Positions 12,200 to 24,434 are shown, numbered from the stretch's first letter. The stretch is DNA of 64,000 nt from Siderastrea siderea (GCA_964030785.1 OZ034969.1:47172701-47236700), one strand, 5' to 3'. The notes: a model not told the origin generated them from the letters alone. Numbers and translations: made by a program.

Positions 12200-12255
<56 letters not shown>
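12199..12255. repeat. (AT)n microsatellite
   Basis: Uninterrupted AT dinucleotides directly after the right end of the adjacent MITE. Any open frame here is an artefact of repeated TAT/ATA codons. Confidence 0.95.
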
Positions 12256-12257
<2 letters not shown>

Positions 12258-12825
12258 ACAAAGGGATTCGGATGAGTTCCGAAAGTTCTCACGAACCTTC
12301 CCTTTAATTGTTGGCCTTCAAGAATAATTTCTCCTTTGATGATTACGCATTCATGGCCAACACTAAAGAACACGTTGTTATATGCTGTTTTGGGTTTGCC
12401 TGACACAATTGCCACGTTCTAGCTCGTCGATTCTTGGAAATCGATGCAAATTCCCGGAAGTGGGCGTGACCACATTCATTATTCAAGATTCGTCCTTTTT
12501 CCGAGAATCGTGAGCATATTGTGTATTTAGGGTAGTCTAGTGGGGCTAATTAGCAAACCGTTAAAGGCACGAAATAAAAGTCATTAAATGTACGTTAAAG
12601 GCAACTTAATGGCAGTTAATAAAAATCGTTAAAACACTTCGTATTATGGTGCTCACAAAGATAAATTTTTTGACTTGTAAAACAAGAAAACTCCGTGAAA
12701 ATTGCCGTTGTTTAATACTTTATTTCTCAGTTCATTTTTCAAGTTGACAAAGTTGTCCCTTCCCTCTCCTCCCTTTACGTAGAAACTGACCAAAGTTCAA
12801 GCTATGAGCTTCTTTTATTTTTAAA

Positions 12826-15800
12826 ATGGCGAGTGCGAAGGTTTTGTTGTTTCTCTGCGGCGTTACTGTTTCTATCGCTTTCTCAGGTAAGATCATCATT
12901 CTCTCAGTTATCCACGATACGGATTTCCAGCTTATTTTAATTTATTTATCTTCAGTTGAAAGCAGTTGATAGGCTTTGGGAAAAATTCGTACACACTCCA
13001 GACATTGTTTAGAGTTGTCGCTATCTGCCTATAAAGTTTTATTGAACCAGTTAATTTAATGCACTCCAAGTTATTTGCTAGCTAGTGGAATAAAGGCAGG
13101 GAATCACAAAGCGTTCATTATTCGGCCTTCACATCATTTCCTAAGCGTTAAGTTGCGTCTGCCATTTAGTTATTCCATTCCATTTTTATGAATTCGAATG
13201 AATCGTCATTATAATTTACCACAAGAGACTGCAGACATGAGATGATAACCGCGGGCGTGTTGGTTATTTACTCCAGAGCTGGTTTTCAAGTTCTTTACTA
13301 GCTAGTGGAATAAAGGCAGGGAATTACAAAGCGTTCATTATTCGTTCTTCACATCATTTTCTAAGCGCTAAATTGCGATTCGAATGAATCGTCATTATAA
13401 TTTACCACGGAAAACAGACATGAGATGATAACCGCAGGCGTATTGGTTATTTCTGCCAGAACTGGTTTTCGTTATTTATTCCCTTAAAATCGGGAATTCT
13501 ATTCTATCTGTAGCCTTTAGTTTCTTTATCAAGACAACACACGTGAAACATTATTAAAAATCATGTCCCAAGGTATTTTTTTTTCTCTCGTCCCCTCTCT
13601 AGCTCGACGTTCTATGAAGGTGAAAGTACTGAGAACCCTCATTTTATGTAATAGGTCAAAAACGAGTGCGAGTTTTTCATCAGGGGTTCCAAACAACGAG
13701 AAACGGATGAAAGCACGACGCCGAAGGCGGAGTGCTTTTATTGTTTCGAGGTGTTTGGAACCCCTGATGAAAAACGAAGCCCGAGTTTTTGAGCTGGCTT
13801 CTCAAACTAGTGTGAAAATTTAGTAGAATTATTTCCGAAGAATAGGTAATTAGAAGGAGTGCTCAATAGGCTACACGCACGTATTCTTTGTTTCTTATTC
13901 GTGGTAAATGAAATGAATATTTAATATGCGGCGATGCGGGCGGGTTTTTTGGTAGATTAACATTACGCCGCGTGATGGAGGTCGAGTCCGGATCAGAACG
14001 ATTTCGCGTTCCTAAAACTTCTTCTCAAGAAAATGTTCTGGTGAATGACGCCGTTCCAGCTTCAACTAAGTATAAAAACAAGTGGGCTGTGAGCATTTTT
14101 GCCGAATGGCAGAGGTTAAGAGAGGTTAAAGTTCCGGTACTAGATTGTGGTGGACTCTTCAAGGACTACGATTTACACAAGGTTACCGCTCTGAGCGCAG
14201 ATATTGCCGGAATGGACGCTCTGTCGGTTGTCAAAATTCGTGATGGAGGTAGCTAAAAAGTCCGGTGGAAGATACCCTCCCAAGACTGTTTATGGTATCA
14301 TTTGTGCCCTCAAGCGTTATTTGGAGGAGAAAACTGGATCCGAAGCTTTGAATCCTCTGGACGCTAGTGACAAAAGGTAATTGACAACTTTTAGACCGCA
14401 TTGTTCAGAATTTTAAAATGCACTGTTTTGGGAATTGAATTTGGTGTGTTGTTTTTCGAAGGTTTGTCCTGTTCCGACGTTGCTTAGATGCCGAGATGAA
14501 GGATGGCGTTCGATGGCGTTCTAAAAAAGAATAATATCTTGCCGTATTGTTGTTGTAAGTAATGATTGAAGCGGCAAATATACTGTATTTAGTATTAAGA
14601 CTGATTAAAATTCACGTTTCTTGATCAGTGTCTTGATCAGTTTTTGAACTAATCGAATGTGTCTTGATCGGTATGTTCATTGGGTATCAAAATACATGCA
14701 CCTGACCCAATTGATGCAAGCTGATTGGGTCATCAGCACATGAATAATTAATGAATTTGAAAATGTCTAATGCACAACATCTGTTTTACAGCGGTTTTCT
14801 CTAACACGCGCCCTTCAAGGATTTTTTCCCAACGGCCATTTTGGTGGAATCTGCTCTATGATAATTCATTAGAACGCGCGCTGAAAGAAAAACAATTTAG
14901 CAGTAAATTTAGCGATAAATGAAATGATGAAAAAATCTTGCGGGAAGTTTTAACCATGCTTTGACGATTTTGTGTGTTTCTAACCGACAGTAAAATATGG
15001 CAGACTGTGAATTATTAAGCTTACTTGAAAAGTACCAAAACAAATCGCTCGGCAAAGGTTTTATTCATTGAATGGGGCATGGCTTCACAGATGCATTCAA
15101 GACACCTGAAAATACGCAATGCAAACTTAACGAAAGTAAACTTCCGAAGCAAATTTGTATAAAACTGACCAAATCCACTGAAATACTTCTCTGAGTTCGC
15201 GATCGATCAGCAAATGTCTGATTCCGGCCGTTCAAAAATATTCGTTGTCAGTCTAATAATCACAAAGAATCTCTTCTTTTCTTGTTGCTTCGTAGTTGGT
15301 TTCTGCGAAGGTCAGTCAATTAAAGGACATAATTTACAGGCTGCTGATTGTGTCCTCAATGAACATTTCCAGAATTGCTGTAGTTCTGTCACAAAACTTT
15401 TAAGAACCGGGCCGGCAGAGCAGATTCGCAAAATCAGTTTATCCACGGCCCTAGACAGGATTGGGAATTCGAAAAAATGTTTTTTGCTATCCCTCCAACA
15501 CATGCAATAGTAAAAGGTTAAGACAAACTACCCTCGCAGGGTAGACCCAAACTGACGAAAAACCAGGCTTTTTGTGTCGAGAATTAACGGTTTACCGATT
15601 TAAATAGAGAGAGAGAGAGCGCGATGATTAATGATGTTTCTAGAATAGCTCGGCTCAGTTTTGAAACTGAGCTAAATGCCCAGCAGTTCATGACTTCGGC
15701 GAAAACGAATAATCACTGTTTCTGCGCCCAGCTACCGGGCATGTAGACACGCTTTTAATAAGGTAAGCTAAATGTCCGACACTCTGGTTTCAGCCGAGAA

Positions 15801-18800
15801 TTATCTAGGTTTGAAATGGAGTCAACCCTATTATCAAGGGCTTCTCAACTTTGTATGGCGGTGGTAAGTGATTCGAAACTATAGTGTTTTTTGGGTCACA
15901 GTTTCTGGCATGGCAGGATATAAACTCTACAGCATCCTTGACATGTCACTACGGTGGCGTGACGACAGGGATTAATCAAGCTAGCTATTTTAAAGCATGC
16001 TCAAGCTCGGAAAATTCGCCAACTACAGAACCAAATTGGTCTTTAGAATCGCTTGGGGATTCTAAACAAAGTTCGGATGCTTCCAGGACGTTTGTCAAAT
16101 GAAAGAAATTGTGTCCAAAATCTGTGTGTTTCTGACTGGCGAGTCAAGCCACAAAAAATTCTAAGTGTCGCGAACATACCAATTTTCTTGTATGCACAAG
16201 CTCAGAAAATTCGTCAACTACAAAACCGAATTGGTGTTTTGAGTCCCTTGGTAATTCTAAACAAACTTCAGATACTCCCAGTATCATTTTGAGATGACAA
16301 ATTCTGTGTTTCTGACTGGCGGATCTAGCCTCAAATAATTCGAAGTGTTGCAAATATCGTGATTTTCTACAACGCTCTGAAACTGACTCGTCAACGACGA
16401 AAACAAAATACTTTTCTGAATCGCTTGGCAATTCTAATCAAATTTCGAATACTTTCAAACCGTCAGAATGAGGCGTCACTTTTCTTCGCCCATGTTTTGT
16501 TTTGCCCGTTCCGACTTTCCCTTGCCCCACTATCTGCCCCTGGGTCTCCGAGGATGGAAACATCCGTGCCCGGTTGCCGGGTATCTAGACACTGTCTAAT
16601 TTGAAACATCAGTTTTGTTTCTTTATTTGAAAATAGTACATGTCGTTCATGTTTATTCGTTCGTTCGTTCGTTCGTTCTTTGCCTCGTTCTTTCGTTCGC
16701 TCGCTCGCTCGCTCTTTCGTTCGTTCGTTCGTTCGCTCACTCATCAAAACAAGTCAATTGTTTTTCAACTTTGAAATATTGATGCTCACCAGAAGCACAA
16801 CTGAATTAAAACGCAACTGAAACAGGTGGTAAAAGGCTTGAAAAGGAAGTTAATGATTGGCGAAGTTTACTAACTTCCTTTTGAAGCTTTTTACCACTTG
16901 TTTCAGTTGCGTTTTTAATTCAGTTGTGTTTTTTAATTAGAACAACAAAAAATTGTTTTTTTTTTTTGCATACGTACTAAAGGAAACCTTCTCACGATCA
17001 AAACTTTAGTTATTTTAATTTTAATTGAGCTGCTTACAGTTCGTTGGTTATAAATTCACTTCCGAGAATCAGTCACGCAAGGGGACTGAAGGTGGTAATT
17101 TACACATGAAGCAGATCTTATAGAAGCCATTCCTTGCTAGTGCAGGTATTTTTTCCGCTTTGTCCAGATAAGCGCCATTTGTAACTATGAATTACATAGC
17201 AACAACTTGTTGTAAATCCCTACCATTTTTTGTTTGCTTTCCTGTGACATGACAGCTGCCACTCAAACCGATGATGAAAGCGATCAGAGTGCATCACTTA
17301 TGTCCTTCCTCAAGCACTTCAATCAGAATCGCCATCACGTGACCTACCCAGAAGGAAAGCAGAAGGCACGAGACTTCATCAAGAAAACATTTCAGGAACT
17401 GAACCTAACCACATGGTCAGAGAAATTTAAGCCGGATTTCCCTCAGGTAAAGATTATGTTAGAAAGACGAAGACATCTGTTATGCATGGCGAACTCTTTA
17501 TTTCTGCATCAATGCATGTTAGGAAAATTATCAATGACAATAATGACTAAATAACTATTTACAGTTAGTCAGTCTCATTTATTGTTTCATTCATTCATTC
17601 ATTCATTCATTCATTCATTCATTCATTCATTCATTCATTCATTCATTCATTCATTCATTCATTCATTCATTCATTCATTCATTCATTCGTTCGTTCGTTC
17701 GTTCGTTCGTTTGTTCATTCTTACGTTCGTTCCTTTGTTCGTTCGTTCTTTCGTTTGTTCCTGTGTTAGTCTAGTCAGTCAGTCAGTCAGTCAGTCAGTC
17801 AGTCAGTCAGCCAGTCAGCCAGTCAGTCAGTCAGTCAGTCAGTCAGTCAGTCAGTCAGTCAGTCAGTCAGTCAGTTAGTCAGTCAGTCAGTCAGTCAGTC
17901 TAGTCAGTCAGTCAGTCTAGTCAGTCAGTCAGTCAGTCAGTCAGTCAGTTTGTCAGTCAGTCAGTCAGTCAGTCAGTCAGTCAGTCAGTCAGTCAGTCAA
18001 TCAGTCAGTCAAGTCAGTCGTTCGTTCGTTTGTTTGTTCGTTTTTTCGTCCGTTCATCCAGCTAGGAAGCAAGACAATCGGTCCACCAATAAATCGAGCA
18101 ATTAGTCAGTCAGTCACTTATTCACTCACTCTCTCTCACTCACCTCAGTACATTTACTCGTTCATTTGGCGATCAGTCATTTATTCGTGCATTGGTTCAT
18201 TTGTAGGAATACATCGATACATACATTTATGCAAGTATCCATTCATGCATTCCGCTGCGTAAATGTGCATTCTTTTCTTCTTTTCTTGCTTGCCTCCTAC
18301 CTTCTTTACTTCCATCCGTCTTTTATTCGTTCGTTCATACATACGTATGTGGGTATCAAGCGTGATTTATGATTCCATTCTTTAATGCGTGCATTCGTTC
18401 ATGCACACACATATCCATTCATTTGTGAAAACATGCATTCATGCTTTCATGCATTCTTCAATAAATGCATGCATCATTGCATGCATTTATTCATAAGCAC
18501 TATTTCATCCTTTTACACATGTGAGCATACATGCGTTCGTTCATGTGTGCAGCCTTCATCATTTGTTGCTTAATTTCTTTCTTAGTACGCCTCTGGGGTC
18601 AACATAATCGGGATGCTCCCAGGTACCCTTGCGGGCTCGCCTAATGACAGGCTGTTTTTGATTGGCTCTCATTATGACACCGTACGCACTACTTCACACG
18701 GTGCTAACGACAATGGATCAGGCATGGTCGGCATGTTACAAGTTGCAAAACAGATCGCTACAGGTAGGCGACTTCACATTTCTCAAGGGAAGTAAAACAG

Positions 18801-21800
18801 TTATACTTCAAGACGCGAAACAAAAATTGTTTCGCAAGGAAAAAGAATTGCCATTAAGGCTTCCAAAATTTAATGCCCTTTTCACGAAAACAACAGTCAC
18901 AACTTTGAAATTAATGTCACACGAGACAATATTTCGTCCGTACAATTAGCCGGCCTCTAGCAATACCTTTTTTTTTTCGTGTTCGTCGTTTTTAGGTTAC
19001 TTAAACCAGACGTCCGGTTTTCGCTCGGCCAACAAGTAGTCGAAGTAACTTCCGCTCAAAACACTTCCAGTTACGGTCATGACGTCAGAAGTTCAAAGTA
19101 ACGAAATTATGATAAACTGATCGCACTTCCCGTTGTGGTAGCCACACGTGTCTTACATCAAACGCATGCGCAACAAAGTGAAGCTCCTCACTTGGGCTCA
19201 CAGTGACCCTAATACTTTTTTTACCCTGTTGGGGGAGGGGGGTGGAGGACGATGACAGCCGGTTAATACCCCTGGGGCTTTTCTTACAAAGACTGAAAGT
19301 CGTGCATTGTACTGCCATGCTAAATTCTTTTCGACATTTTTGCAACCGTTCCCGCGATCGAAGTAGGATCACGCTACGGGTTCAGTCCTGACGAAAAAAA
19401 TTACAAACAAAAACAAAAACACTTGACCTGACTAACAAAGTATAAGTCTTAAAAATCCAACTTACTAGTACAGCAAGCTCGCAAGCTCGTAGTGAACGTC
19501 CAATACCAGGGACGGCGGAACATATTTTCAACTGTGGGGGGGGGGGGGGGGCTTGAAAACGAGCGCCGGAGGCGCGAGTTAGTAGAGGGGTATCCTCGCC
19601 CAGAAAATTTTGAAATCTAGAGGCTCGAAAATGATATTTTCAGCATTCTCCATGAGATATTTCTTTAAAAATATCAACCTGGATAAATTGTAAAATGACA
19701 GGTACTTTTAGTGCTTACAGCAATATTTTGAAGGTTTTGTGAACTTGATACATATTTCTCGGCCTTCCATGATAAATCCCGGCCTTAGTACACTGACGTG
19801 CCATTTCAGTTACACAAGCTCCCCGTGTGTGGGAAGGAAAATATTAAAAACGCATAAACACAAAACCTTTCCGACAGATTTTGTCCAAGGTTGTAGCTTT
19901 GTAAATTCTCGTCACTAAAGAAAGCAAGTACGATCCCAACACTAGTTTCATCTGTTAAATACCTTTATGTATTTTACGTCTTTTCTCAAATAACTAGTGA
20001 GCATGAATCGAATTAACGTTAACGGAAGTAGTTTACTATTCAGTCAAAAATGTTATAAGATACGATCCCTTGCTTAAAAAGGACTCTGGAATGACGGACT
20101 TTTTTTGTTTTCTTTCTCTTCTTCTTTATTTCTTCATACGTACCTCATGCTAAAACAAAATAAAATGTCGCCGTCCCTGAATACATCTAAGCGTTGACAT
20201 GTGACGTAATCTTATAGCTTTTAAATTTGGTATCAAACAGATATAAGAACATAAACAGAAACGTGCCGTTTTTACAGAAATTGTTTACTACCTCCTGGTG
20301 TCGGTTGTCACGCGGGATTTTCTCCAGATTTACTTTTATTTGCTTGTTTGTTTGCGTGTCTGTTTTTTATTTGTTTGTTTTTTCGTTATCTTATTTTTGC
20401 AGATTTCAAAACATGTGCACGTAGTTTCAGCATCCTGTTTGTAGCATTTGATTTCGAGGAGTGGGAGAACTGCACCAACACAATGCTGAACCCGAGGTGC
20501 GCCTGTGGAAAAATCGACTGTGGTAGCAGAGCTTTTGTCGCAAACCTGACGCGCTTTTACAACGGCTCGCTAAACTCCAACGGAAAGCTCCAGGGAGCGA
20601 TAATTATGGATACTGTGATGAATTACAACGACACTCCTAACTCACAGATTCTGCCACCCCAAGTGGAGAATTTCTTACCCGAGGTTTATGGCCAGATAAA
20701 GGCTGATGAATTTCGTGGGAATTTTCTTTCTGTCGTTGGGCGACGAGTTGATGACGCTGCGTTGATGAACAGCTTTTGGTTTTACTACAGTAGAGTTAAT
20801 TCCGGTAAGAGTAACAGTACGGACATGCTGCTAGCTGAGTAGCTTTGCGCGCTTACCATTTGCCAGAGCTAGTCTGCCCGAGAGAACTTATTCCCCCTAG
20901 TCAAGATGAAAAGGTAAAAGCCCAATCGGCGTGCTTGAAGGCGGGCAAGGGCTAATGTAAACAACATGGAGTGAGAGACCTGGCAGGTCCTACTCCAAGA
21001 GCAGGGCCAGTTCGGCAAGAGCCAGGTCAGGCCGTCCAGTTCTGGCAAATAATGAGTGCCCTGTGACTAACACAGAGGCACCAAGTTTATAAGATCACCA
21101 ACGAGTCATATATAGAAAACCAATTCATTGCGGAATGGTCAAACTAACAAGAATGTCTGATAAGAATATGCAGGCAGCTTCAACACAGACTTTAAAAAAA
21201 GTTAATAAAATATTTTCCTGATCAGAGTACAATTAACAGTTTTTAAATGGAGCATTTCGTTCGGACCAACCGAACTTCGTCAGCCACAATATGAATGTGA
21301 ATGTTAAGAAGGATTATATCACTTAACCCCTTAAGCCCTAAGCCCTGATGAAAATGAAATTTCTCTTTACATGATCACTACTTGTTTGAACATTCAAGTG
21401 ATGAGAATAATGAAAGTGATCACTGAGGATAAGATGTCTTGATATTTGGACAAATTCTCCTTACTAGTCCCATAAGCAATGTAAGGAGAACAGTAAGGAG
21501 AATGGGCATTTTTATCTCAGGGCTTAAAGAGTTAATCATTATGTTCTCGAGGGGACTAAAAAAGTGTTATAAATGACGGGATTCGTCAGCTATTCATGAA
21601 CATTGCGAGCTCACGGGACATTTGGTGGATTCCAGCAAAAAAAAGTTCTTGCCACGGAAAGCAACACGTTCAAACGCCGCATAAGGGAGGCAATTGGGAT
21701 CAGGTTACGAAAGCCGTCTCTGAATAGAGACAATGGCTTCGAATTAGCCAACATTTACAACACTATTTAAGCCCCCTTGTGACCCTATTGAAGTGATATA

Positions 21801-24434
21801 ACCCTTGTTAACATTTACATTTTTATTGTGGCTGATGGAGTTCGGTTGGTCCGAACGAAATATTCCATTTTAACACCTTAAAACTTTTCACTGACACAGA
21901 CGTTATTTAGCTATGGACGTCAACTGGAAGATGAATGTTTCCTTTCTTGGCCTGTCTTTGCTCTTCACCAAAGGCTGGAACACTCTTCTTTTGGTGACCA
22001 GTGGCTTCCCATTGTGGGCATAATGGCGTCAAAAGGGGAATAAATCCGGCGTCCGTGGCTCACGAACGTTGCTTAATTATCTCTAAACAAGTTCTGGTTA
22101 CCCCGAATTTTCTTTTTGGATTCTTTTAGCCCTTGCTAAGCTCTACGTTTCCCACATAATCATAAACTGTGCAAAAATACTTCTGTATCACCGAACCTAC
22201 GTCCCCTAATATTAAATAACGGAATGGTCTGGAGTGTCCTAAAGGTGCTTGCCGTTAACGGGATGGTGAATAGCCGGGGAGCTGTGATAGCTGGTTGTAG
22301 GCCATGACACCAAAACGTGCTCAAGCACAACTTGTACATCTTTAACACAGTTTGATTTACGTTATCACCTAACCCAGTTTTCTGGTTCGACAGAAAACGG
22401 GTGTTTGGATTAGCGGGATAATGGCAAATTTATTTATTTATTGTAATTTTATTATAAACAAAATACACGGAGCACACAAAAAATGCAGGCAAAAAAGGTT
22501 ATAAGACGTACTCTAGTGGCACAAACAACAAAGCAAAGCAAAATATTGAAATCTAGCCCTTTATCATTTCCCCCCGTTAGGATCAGTTTGATGTGTTATT
22601 TGTCATCTGTTCAAATGATATGGCCTAAAAAAAAAGAAGGCACAACGGAGAAATGCCCGACAAATGGAGCAGAAACACGAAGACGATTTATTTTCTTAAC
22701 CGGCTACCAAATTCAGTAAAAAAATGGTTTTGGCTTTTTCTTTGTCAATTATTATTTGCTTTATTTTTTTTTCTTTTATCATTAAGGCACGCAGGTTAAG
22801 GTTTTCATATATCGTTATGACGGTATAAATTCTAGAAGAAAATAACGGCAGTTTCGGGCTTCTCAAAAACATGGCCATTGATCGGATTAACGGGGAAAAT
22901 TCAGGTAAAGAAGTAACTGGATTTTTCTTCGGAGCAAATTGAAATTGTCAAAATGACGTGGTGGTCGTAAGCCGAAGTTTCCCGGTATTTAGTAATTGTT
23001 TGGTTTTCCTTCCCCTATGCTTAGACCTGAAGAACAAAACTACGATGTATTCGGTGAACCTTCCATTCCATGGCCAGCCCAAAAAGCTTTATCCCTTTTA
23101 CTACAACGCCTTTGCTGACTTTTTACGAAGTGATCACGTGCCATTCTGGAACAGCGCCCCTTCCTTGAGCGCCATCTTCCTCAGTGATACCGCTGACCAC
23201 AGAAGTTACATGGCTAAATGTTACCATCAGAACTGCGACAGTGTTGCCAGGGTGACTCCTGAAATGTTTCAGTTCTTACAAAAGACTAGTGACGTCATAC
23301 TGGCCGTGACCAATGACGTCACTAAGGTGTCGTGTCCACCGGTTAAAAAACGTGAAGAAGTTACTCGTCTGTCCCAGGACATAGGTAGGAGTCTAGATAC
23401 TGGTAAAGATCACAGGAGCGTTTGGTATTTTTTGCCCCCTTCACCCCTCCCCCCCCCCCCCACCCATTATTTTTTGCAGCTTTCTTAAATTGGCTTAAGG
23501 CCCCCACAAGCTCAAAGAGGAACAAAAAATGTTTTCCAACTTTTCCAAATGCTGCTTGCGTCGGTAAATGGGGAATCATTTCAGGGAAATAACGTTTCCG
23601 TGACATATGCCTCCTATTTTGCAAAGCTCGAGGCCTTAATGCGAGCTGTTTTTTTTTTCCACGGGTGACATGCAACGTGCAACAATTTTCTATGATTTGT
23701 TTTGGTTGTCGTGTCGCCTGTGCGGGTGCGGCAGCTCTTTAAATGAGGGCTGCTGTGGAAGCAAAACATCACTCTAGTTACCTCGGCTTAAATTAGAGCA
23801 TTGGCATCACCTTTTGTTTTTTTACTTTCTTACAATGACGTTGTGTTTACGCAGTAGTTTTTTAATCTCTATTGGGTAGACACATTTCGAAAAGTGTACC
23901 TTGTAATAACATTTTATACTACGAGCAGTTCCTCCTTCCGAACAGGTATAGTCGAGCAAGAACAAAATGCGAACGGCGCAGTTTTCAGAAGGGGCTATAG
24001 ACAAGCCCACAGCGTTTGAATTATGCGTTGTTCTTACAAAGCCGACCTGCTCTTTCTCGCAAATTAGTCCGAAACTCCCCTAAAGACTTGTCAACTCAGT
24101 CTCAATTTTTCAAGTGGGCTTTTGGACTGTCCCCAAAGCTGAGCTGCCGCAAATTTGTGTCCACCAGAGTGTAAAAGCAATTGCACTGCATCGTCAATAG
24201 ATGACATATTTTCACTCACAGCTAAAAAAATTTTTGCTCTTTTTCCTTCTCTCTGCAGTTGAAGGCATGGAGGATTGGGAAGTTGCGTTGCTCAGTATTG
24301 GCATGCTTTTGCTTGGCATGCCAATCTCATTAATAGCTTCTGCTTGTTATCGCCGCTGGAAAAAAGAAGACACATCCCTGGTTAACGCGGATCAATTGCA
24401 GTCAAGCTCTAATATAGATGTTACAAAGGTTTAA
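12826..24434 (+). CDS. M28-family zinc peptidase, secreted/type I membrane-anchored
   Basis: Six exons: 12826-12886, 17256-17446, 18586-18763, 20403-20804, 23025-23384, 24259-24434; all GT-AG, phases 1,0,1,1,1, giving 455 aa. An in-frame TGA (12805-12807) precedes the ATG. Exon 1 is a signal peptide (hydrophobic core 6-19). The M28 metal-site residues are all present in order: GSHYDT (His113, catalytic Asp115), GANDNGSG (Asp126), FDFEEWE (base Glu162, ligand Glu163), IIMDTVMN (Asp213) and CYHQNCD (His345). M28 enzymes are co-catalytic two-zinc amino- or carboxypeptidases. A Cys-rich insert (167-183) and several N-glycosylation sites follow the EE motif. Exon 6 encodes a membrane helix (about 406-428) and a short basic, then polar tail, so the catalytic domain would face outward or into the vesicle lumen. 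Substrate unknown. The introns are heavily loaded with repeats and transposons. Confidence 0.9.
13066..13470. repeat. tandem duplication, two copies of about 185-220 bp
   Basis: Copy one (about 13066-13286) and copy two (about 13287-13470) both contain GCTAGTGGAATAAAGGCAGG, AAAGCGTTCATTATTCG, GAATCGTCATTATAATTTAC and ACATGAGATGATAACCGC in order. Copy two has an internal deletion of about 30 bases. It lies in intron 1 of the peptidase gene. Confidence 0.75.
13655..13792. mobile_element. hairpin element in peptidase intron 1
   Basis: An inverted repeat with arms reading TTTTTCATCAGGGGTTCCAA and its complement, and outer ends TCAAAAACGAG / CGAGTTTTTGAG. The loop holds GACGCCGAAGGCGG, itself a small palindrome. 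No coding capacity. Confidence 0.6.
13975..14534 (+). pseudogene. Crypton-derived (KIAA1958/DUF3504-like) gene fragment, frameshifted
   Basis: An ATG frame from 13975 reads a hydrophilic start then KNKWAVSIFAEWQRL, like the N-terminal core-binding region of the KIAA1958/ZMYM/QRICH group, which derives from Crypton tyrosine recombinases. Around 14220-14235 the frame breaks: the family continues in another frame with LSKFVMEVAKKSGGRYPPKT and IICALKRYLEEKTG up to a GT donor at 14377. After a short AG-ended gap the frame resumes at 14462 with FVLFRRCLDAEMKDG and stops at 14534. The C-terminal recombinase catalytic region is absent. It sits in the sense direction in intron 1 of the M28 gene, and has no link to it. 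The break could be an assembly error, but the early stop suggests a dead copy. The family match is from recalled motif pattern, not a search. Confidence 0.62.
15985..16465. repeat. degenerate tandem repeat, three copies of about 180-195 bp
   Basis: The phrase AAAATTCGYCAACTACARAA and the later ATTCTAAWCAAANTTCNGATACT recur about every 180-195 bases, along with TGTGTTTCTGACTGGCG. Copies are strongly diverged. In peptidase intron 1. Confidence 0.6.
16650..16742. repeat. (TTCG)n microsatellite with variants
   Basis: Runs of TTCG and CTCG interrupted by CTTT. Open frames that read RTNERTKE here are repeat artefacts. Confidence 0.9.
16796..16928. mobile_element. 133-bp hairpin element
   Basis: Arms of about 57 bp: CACAACTGAATTAAAACGCA on the left matches its complement at 16928 with a few mismatches. 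The loop is about 18 bases. No coding capacity. It lies 330 bases upstream of peptidase exon 2. Confidence 0.7.
17585..18560. repeat. compound microsatellite block: (CATT)n, (TTCG)n, (CAGT)n, then degenerate tetramers
   Basis: (CATT)n at about 17585-17688, TTCG-rich to 17760, (CAGT)n at about 17773-18018, then a degenerate mix of TTCATTCA-like and TGCATTCA words to about 18560. The block fills most of intron 2 and ends just before exon 3 (18586). All frames through it read as low-complexity peptides such as HSFIHSFI and SQSVSQSV, which I do not take as coding. Confidence 0.92.
19538..19553. repeat. poly(G) run
   Basis: An uninterrupted G tract of about 16 bases in peptidase intron 3. Such tracts are prone to G-quadruplex formation and sequencing length errors. 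Confidence 0.8.
21323..21535. mobile_element. TTAACCCTTTAAGCCC-type MITE, copy 1
   Basis: Left end TTAACCCCTTAAGCCC, right end GGGCTTAAAGAGTTAA; internal words ATGAGAATAA and AAATTCTCC are shared with the copies at 29167, 48912 and 53124. It is inserted inside the Penelope remnant, so it arrived later than that element. Confidence 0.7.
21587..21770 (+). pseudogene. Penelope-like ORF 3' fragment (GIY-YIG region end)
   Basis: One frame reads AIHEHCELTGHLVDSS; after a run of A residues (21637-21644) the match shifts frame and reads TFKRRIREAIGIRLRKPSLN then GFELANIYNTI and a stop (21768-21770). The RREAI...PSLNRD.G.EL..IY pattern is the usual C-terminal end of Penelope-like polymerases downstream of the GIY-YIG nuclease. 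One frameshift, no reverse transcriptase part. Confidence 0.6.

Larger units (their letters stand above)
11120..12825. other. intergenic region between the GPCR and peptidase genes
   Basis: No exon supported. It holds the GPCR poly(A) signal, two neighbouring hairpin elements (11908-12009 and 12013-12199) and an (AT)n tract (12199-12255). Confidence 0.6.
21244..21872 (+). mobile_element. Penelope-like element remnant with inverted termini
   Basis: The ends are inverted copies: TTCGTTCGGACCAACCGAAC at the left and GTTCGGTTGGTCCGAACGAA at the right, each continuing to a matching segment ending near ATATCACTT / AAGTGATAT. Between them is a fragment of a Penelope GIY-YIG ORF (21587-21770) and an unrelated MITE inserted at 21323-21535. 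It lies in intron 4 of the peptidase gene, sense orientation. The sequence differs from the copies at 26.7 and 36.1 kb, so this is a separate lineage. Confidence 0.65.

Noticed and set aside
12197..12415. minus-strand frame ending in an IYIYIY run
   Set aside because: Half of it is the (AT)n tract; no domain in the rest.
15214..15510. 98-codon plus frame in peptidase intron 1 with a hydrophobic start
   Set aside because: Could resemble a small secreted protein, but no cysteine pattern or splice evidence supports it and it lies in repeat-rich intron sequence.
17582..17878. 98-codon open frame reading HSFIHS then SQSVSQ
   Set aside because: It is the translation of (CATT)n and (CAGT)n microsatellites in a peptidase intron; tetramers read in all frames.
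23361..23675. minus-strand 104-codon frame
   Set aside because: Overlaps the end of peptidase exon 5 and a C-rich run; no domain, no conserved motif.
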